The translations under genes were made by a program, and so were the position numbers. A stretch of 8,395 nucleotides of DNA from Caulobacter sp. GTDB lineage: Bacteria > Pseudomonadota > Alphaproteobacteria > Caulobacterales > Caulobacteraceae. The notes beneath the pieces are model-generated. The model was not told the origin of the DNA and made no database searches. It was given only the letters and a program-made list of their open reading frames with translations. The first letter of the stretch is position 1; every line of letters starts with the position of its first letter. Positions 7,042 to 8,395 of the stretch are shown one piece after another. The stretch spans positions 1-8,395 of the forward strand of contig JAQGIN010000273.1 of NCBI GenBank assembly GCA_028291125.1. Direction: 5' to 3'.

Positions 7042-8395
7042 ATGGCCTATTACGACGCCAAACATATCGCCCGGGCCGCCGGCGGCCTGACCCTGGCGGG
7101 GGCGCCCGAGGGCTTCGACGCCCTGGTGATGGCCGACATCGCCCGGGCCCGCGGCGGGCTGTCGGCCTTCGTGGCCCGCGACACCGCCCGCGCCAACGCC
7201 TTCGTCGACGCGCTGAAATTCTTCGCCCCCGAGATCGAGACGGTGCTGTTCCCGTCCTGGGACTGCCTGCCCTATGACCGCATCGGCCCATCGGCAGGGG
7301 TGGCGGCCCAGCGCATGGCCACCCTGGCCCGCCTCGCCAAGGGCCTGGGAAGCGACAAGCCGGCCCTGCTGGTGATCGCCGCGCCGGCCCTGCTGCAGCG
7401 GGTGCCCGACAAGACCGTGCTGCTGCGCGCCAGCTACGCCGCCAAGGTCGGCAATGACGTCAATGTCGCCGACCTGGAGCGCTATTTCGCCATCAACGGC
7501 TACGCCCGGGCCTCGACGGTGTCGGAGAGGGGCGAGTTCGCCATCCGCGGCGGCGTCATCGACGTCTTCCCGCCGGCCGCCGAGGAGCCGGTGCGGCTCG
7601 ATCTGTTCGGCGACACACTGGAAAGCATCCGCGCCTTCGATCCGGAGACCCAGCGCTCGACCCGCCAGTTGACCAGCATCGAGCTGCTGCCGGTCAGCGA
7701 GGCCCTGCTCGACGCCGAGGGGGTGTCGCGATTCCGCACCGGCTATGTCCAGACGTTCGGCGCGCCGGGCGATGACTCCCTCTACGCCGCCGTCAGCGAG
7801 GGCGGCCGCCGGGCCGGGCTCGAACACTGGCTGCCGCTGTTCTACGAAAAGATGGCGACGCTGTTCGACTATCTGCCGGACGGGGCGCTGATCGGCGTCG
7901 ACCACCTGGCCAGCGAGGCCCGCGACGAGCGCCTGGCGATGATCGCCGACGCCTATGACGCCCGGGCCAACGCCGACCGCAAGGCGGCCTATCGGCCGCT
8001 GAAGCCGCAGGCGCTGTATCTGTCGGCGGAGGAGTGGGAGACGCGGCTGGCCGACCATCCGCACCGCCGGTTCTCGCCGTTCCAGAGCCAGGGCCTCGAC
8101 GTCGTCGACATGGGCGCCAAGCTGGGCCGCACCTTCGCCGCCGAGCGCCAGCAGGACAGCGTCAACCTGTTCGAGGCCACCGCCGCCCACGCCACCGCCC
8201 TGGCGGCGGCCGGCAAGCGGGTGCTGTTCGCCTCGTGGAGCGACGGCTCGTCCGAGCGGCTGGGGACCATGCTGGCCGACCATGGCCTCAAGCGCGTGCC
8301 CTACGCCGCCTATTGGCAGGCGGCCAAGGCGGCCGATCCCAAGACCCCGCAGCGGGTGGTGCTGCCGCTGGAATCCGGCTTCGAGACCGACAGCC
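7042..8395 (+). CDS. mfd: Transcription-repair coupling factor Mfd (N-terminal part, cut by window end)
   Basis: Mfd is a DNA translocase that removes RNA polymerase stalled at lesions and recruits UvrA for nucleotide excision repair. About 451 codons of a protein usually near 1,150 residues are visible, all in frame to the window edge. Seen: the UvrB-like N-terminal module with FPSWDCLPYDRI (70-81), a hallmark of Mfd (WE/D-x-LPYD), and ERGEFAIRGGVIDVFPP (162-178) followed by VRLDLFGDTLESIRAFDPET (184-203), shared with UvrB. Later residues (from about 220) fit the D1b/D3 region. The RNA-polymerase-interaction, helicase and UvrA-gating domains lie beyond the window, so integrity cannot be judged. 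The ATG at 7042 has a weak GAGAG three bases upstream; coupling to sdhE is plausible. Confidence 0.95.
   Translation, partial: MAYYDAKHIARAAGGLTLAGAPEGFDALVMADIARARGGLSAFVARDTARANAFVDALKFFAPEIETVLFPSWDCLPYDRIGPSAGVAAQRMATLARLAKGLGSDKPALLVIAAPALLQRVPDKTVLLRASYAAKVGNDVNVADLERYFAINGYARASTVSERGEFAIRGGVIDVFPPAAEEPVRLDLFGDTLESIRAFDPETQRSTRQLTSIELLPVSEALLDAEGVSRFRTGYVQTFGAPGDDSLYAAVSEGGRRAGLEHWLPLFYEKMATLFDYLPDGALIGVDHLASEARDERLAMIADAYDARANADRKAAYRPLKPQALYLSAEEWETRLADHPHRRFSPFQSQGLDVVDMGAKLGRTFAAERQQDSVNLFEATAAHATALAAAGKRVLFASWSDGSSERLGTMLADHGLKRVPYAAYWQAAKAADPKTPQRVVLPLESGFETDS

Noticed and set aside
7006..8283. 425-codon minus-strand frame opposite mfd
   Set aside because: Mfd motifs on the plus strand explain the region; the antisense translation is featureless.

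Overview
The window looks like an ordinary chromosomal stretch of a high-GC alphaproteobacterium related to Caulobacter. The reasons are the strong G/C bias at third codon positions, long antisense shadow frames opposite nearly every gene, the alphaproteobacterial type of small aa3 oxidase subunit IV, and a gene set that as I recall resembles the C. crescentus neighbourhood holding dgcB (CC1850) and the degradosome helicase rhlB (CC1847). That locus correspondence is from memory and was not checked. I see no tRNA, rRNA, CRISPR array, insertion sequence, phage gene or attachment site.

Layout. Positions 1-797 (minus) hold a PaaG-like enoyl-CoA hydratase/isomerase, cut by the window edge one or two codons before its end. 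Positions 866-1927 (minus) hold a soluble diguanylate cyclase with a GGEEF active site and a degenerate inhibitory site. Positions 2107-2373 (minus) hold a small two-helix aa3-type cytochrome oxidase subunit IV-like protein. It is divergent from a family 61 glycosyltransferase at 2498-3649 (plus). That gene overlaps tail-to-tail by 13 bp with a thioredoxin-reductase-like flavoprotein at 3637-4542 (minus), which is preceded by a 12-codon leader ORF. Positions 4659-6530 (minus) hold a DEAD-box RNA helicase with a 240-residue disordered R/E/P-rich tail. After a 185-bp divergent promoter region come sdhE (6716-7009, plus) and the 5' part of mfd (from 7042, plus), which continues past the window edge.

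Functionally this is a mix of housekeeping genes: fatty/aromatic acyl-CoA degradation, c-di-GMP signalling, respiration (oxidase subunit and succinate dehydrogenase flavinylation), redox metabolism, RNA turnover and transcription-coupled repair. I do not see one multi-gene novel system. The most interesting signals are regulatory: a terminator-like hairpin plus a 7-nt T tract in the short leader of the helicase gene; a strong-RBS mini-ORF ending in GTGA on the weak GTG start of the flavoprotein; a probable near-leaderless start of sdhE; and tandem palindromes upstream of the diguanylate cyclase.
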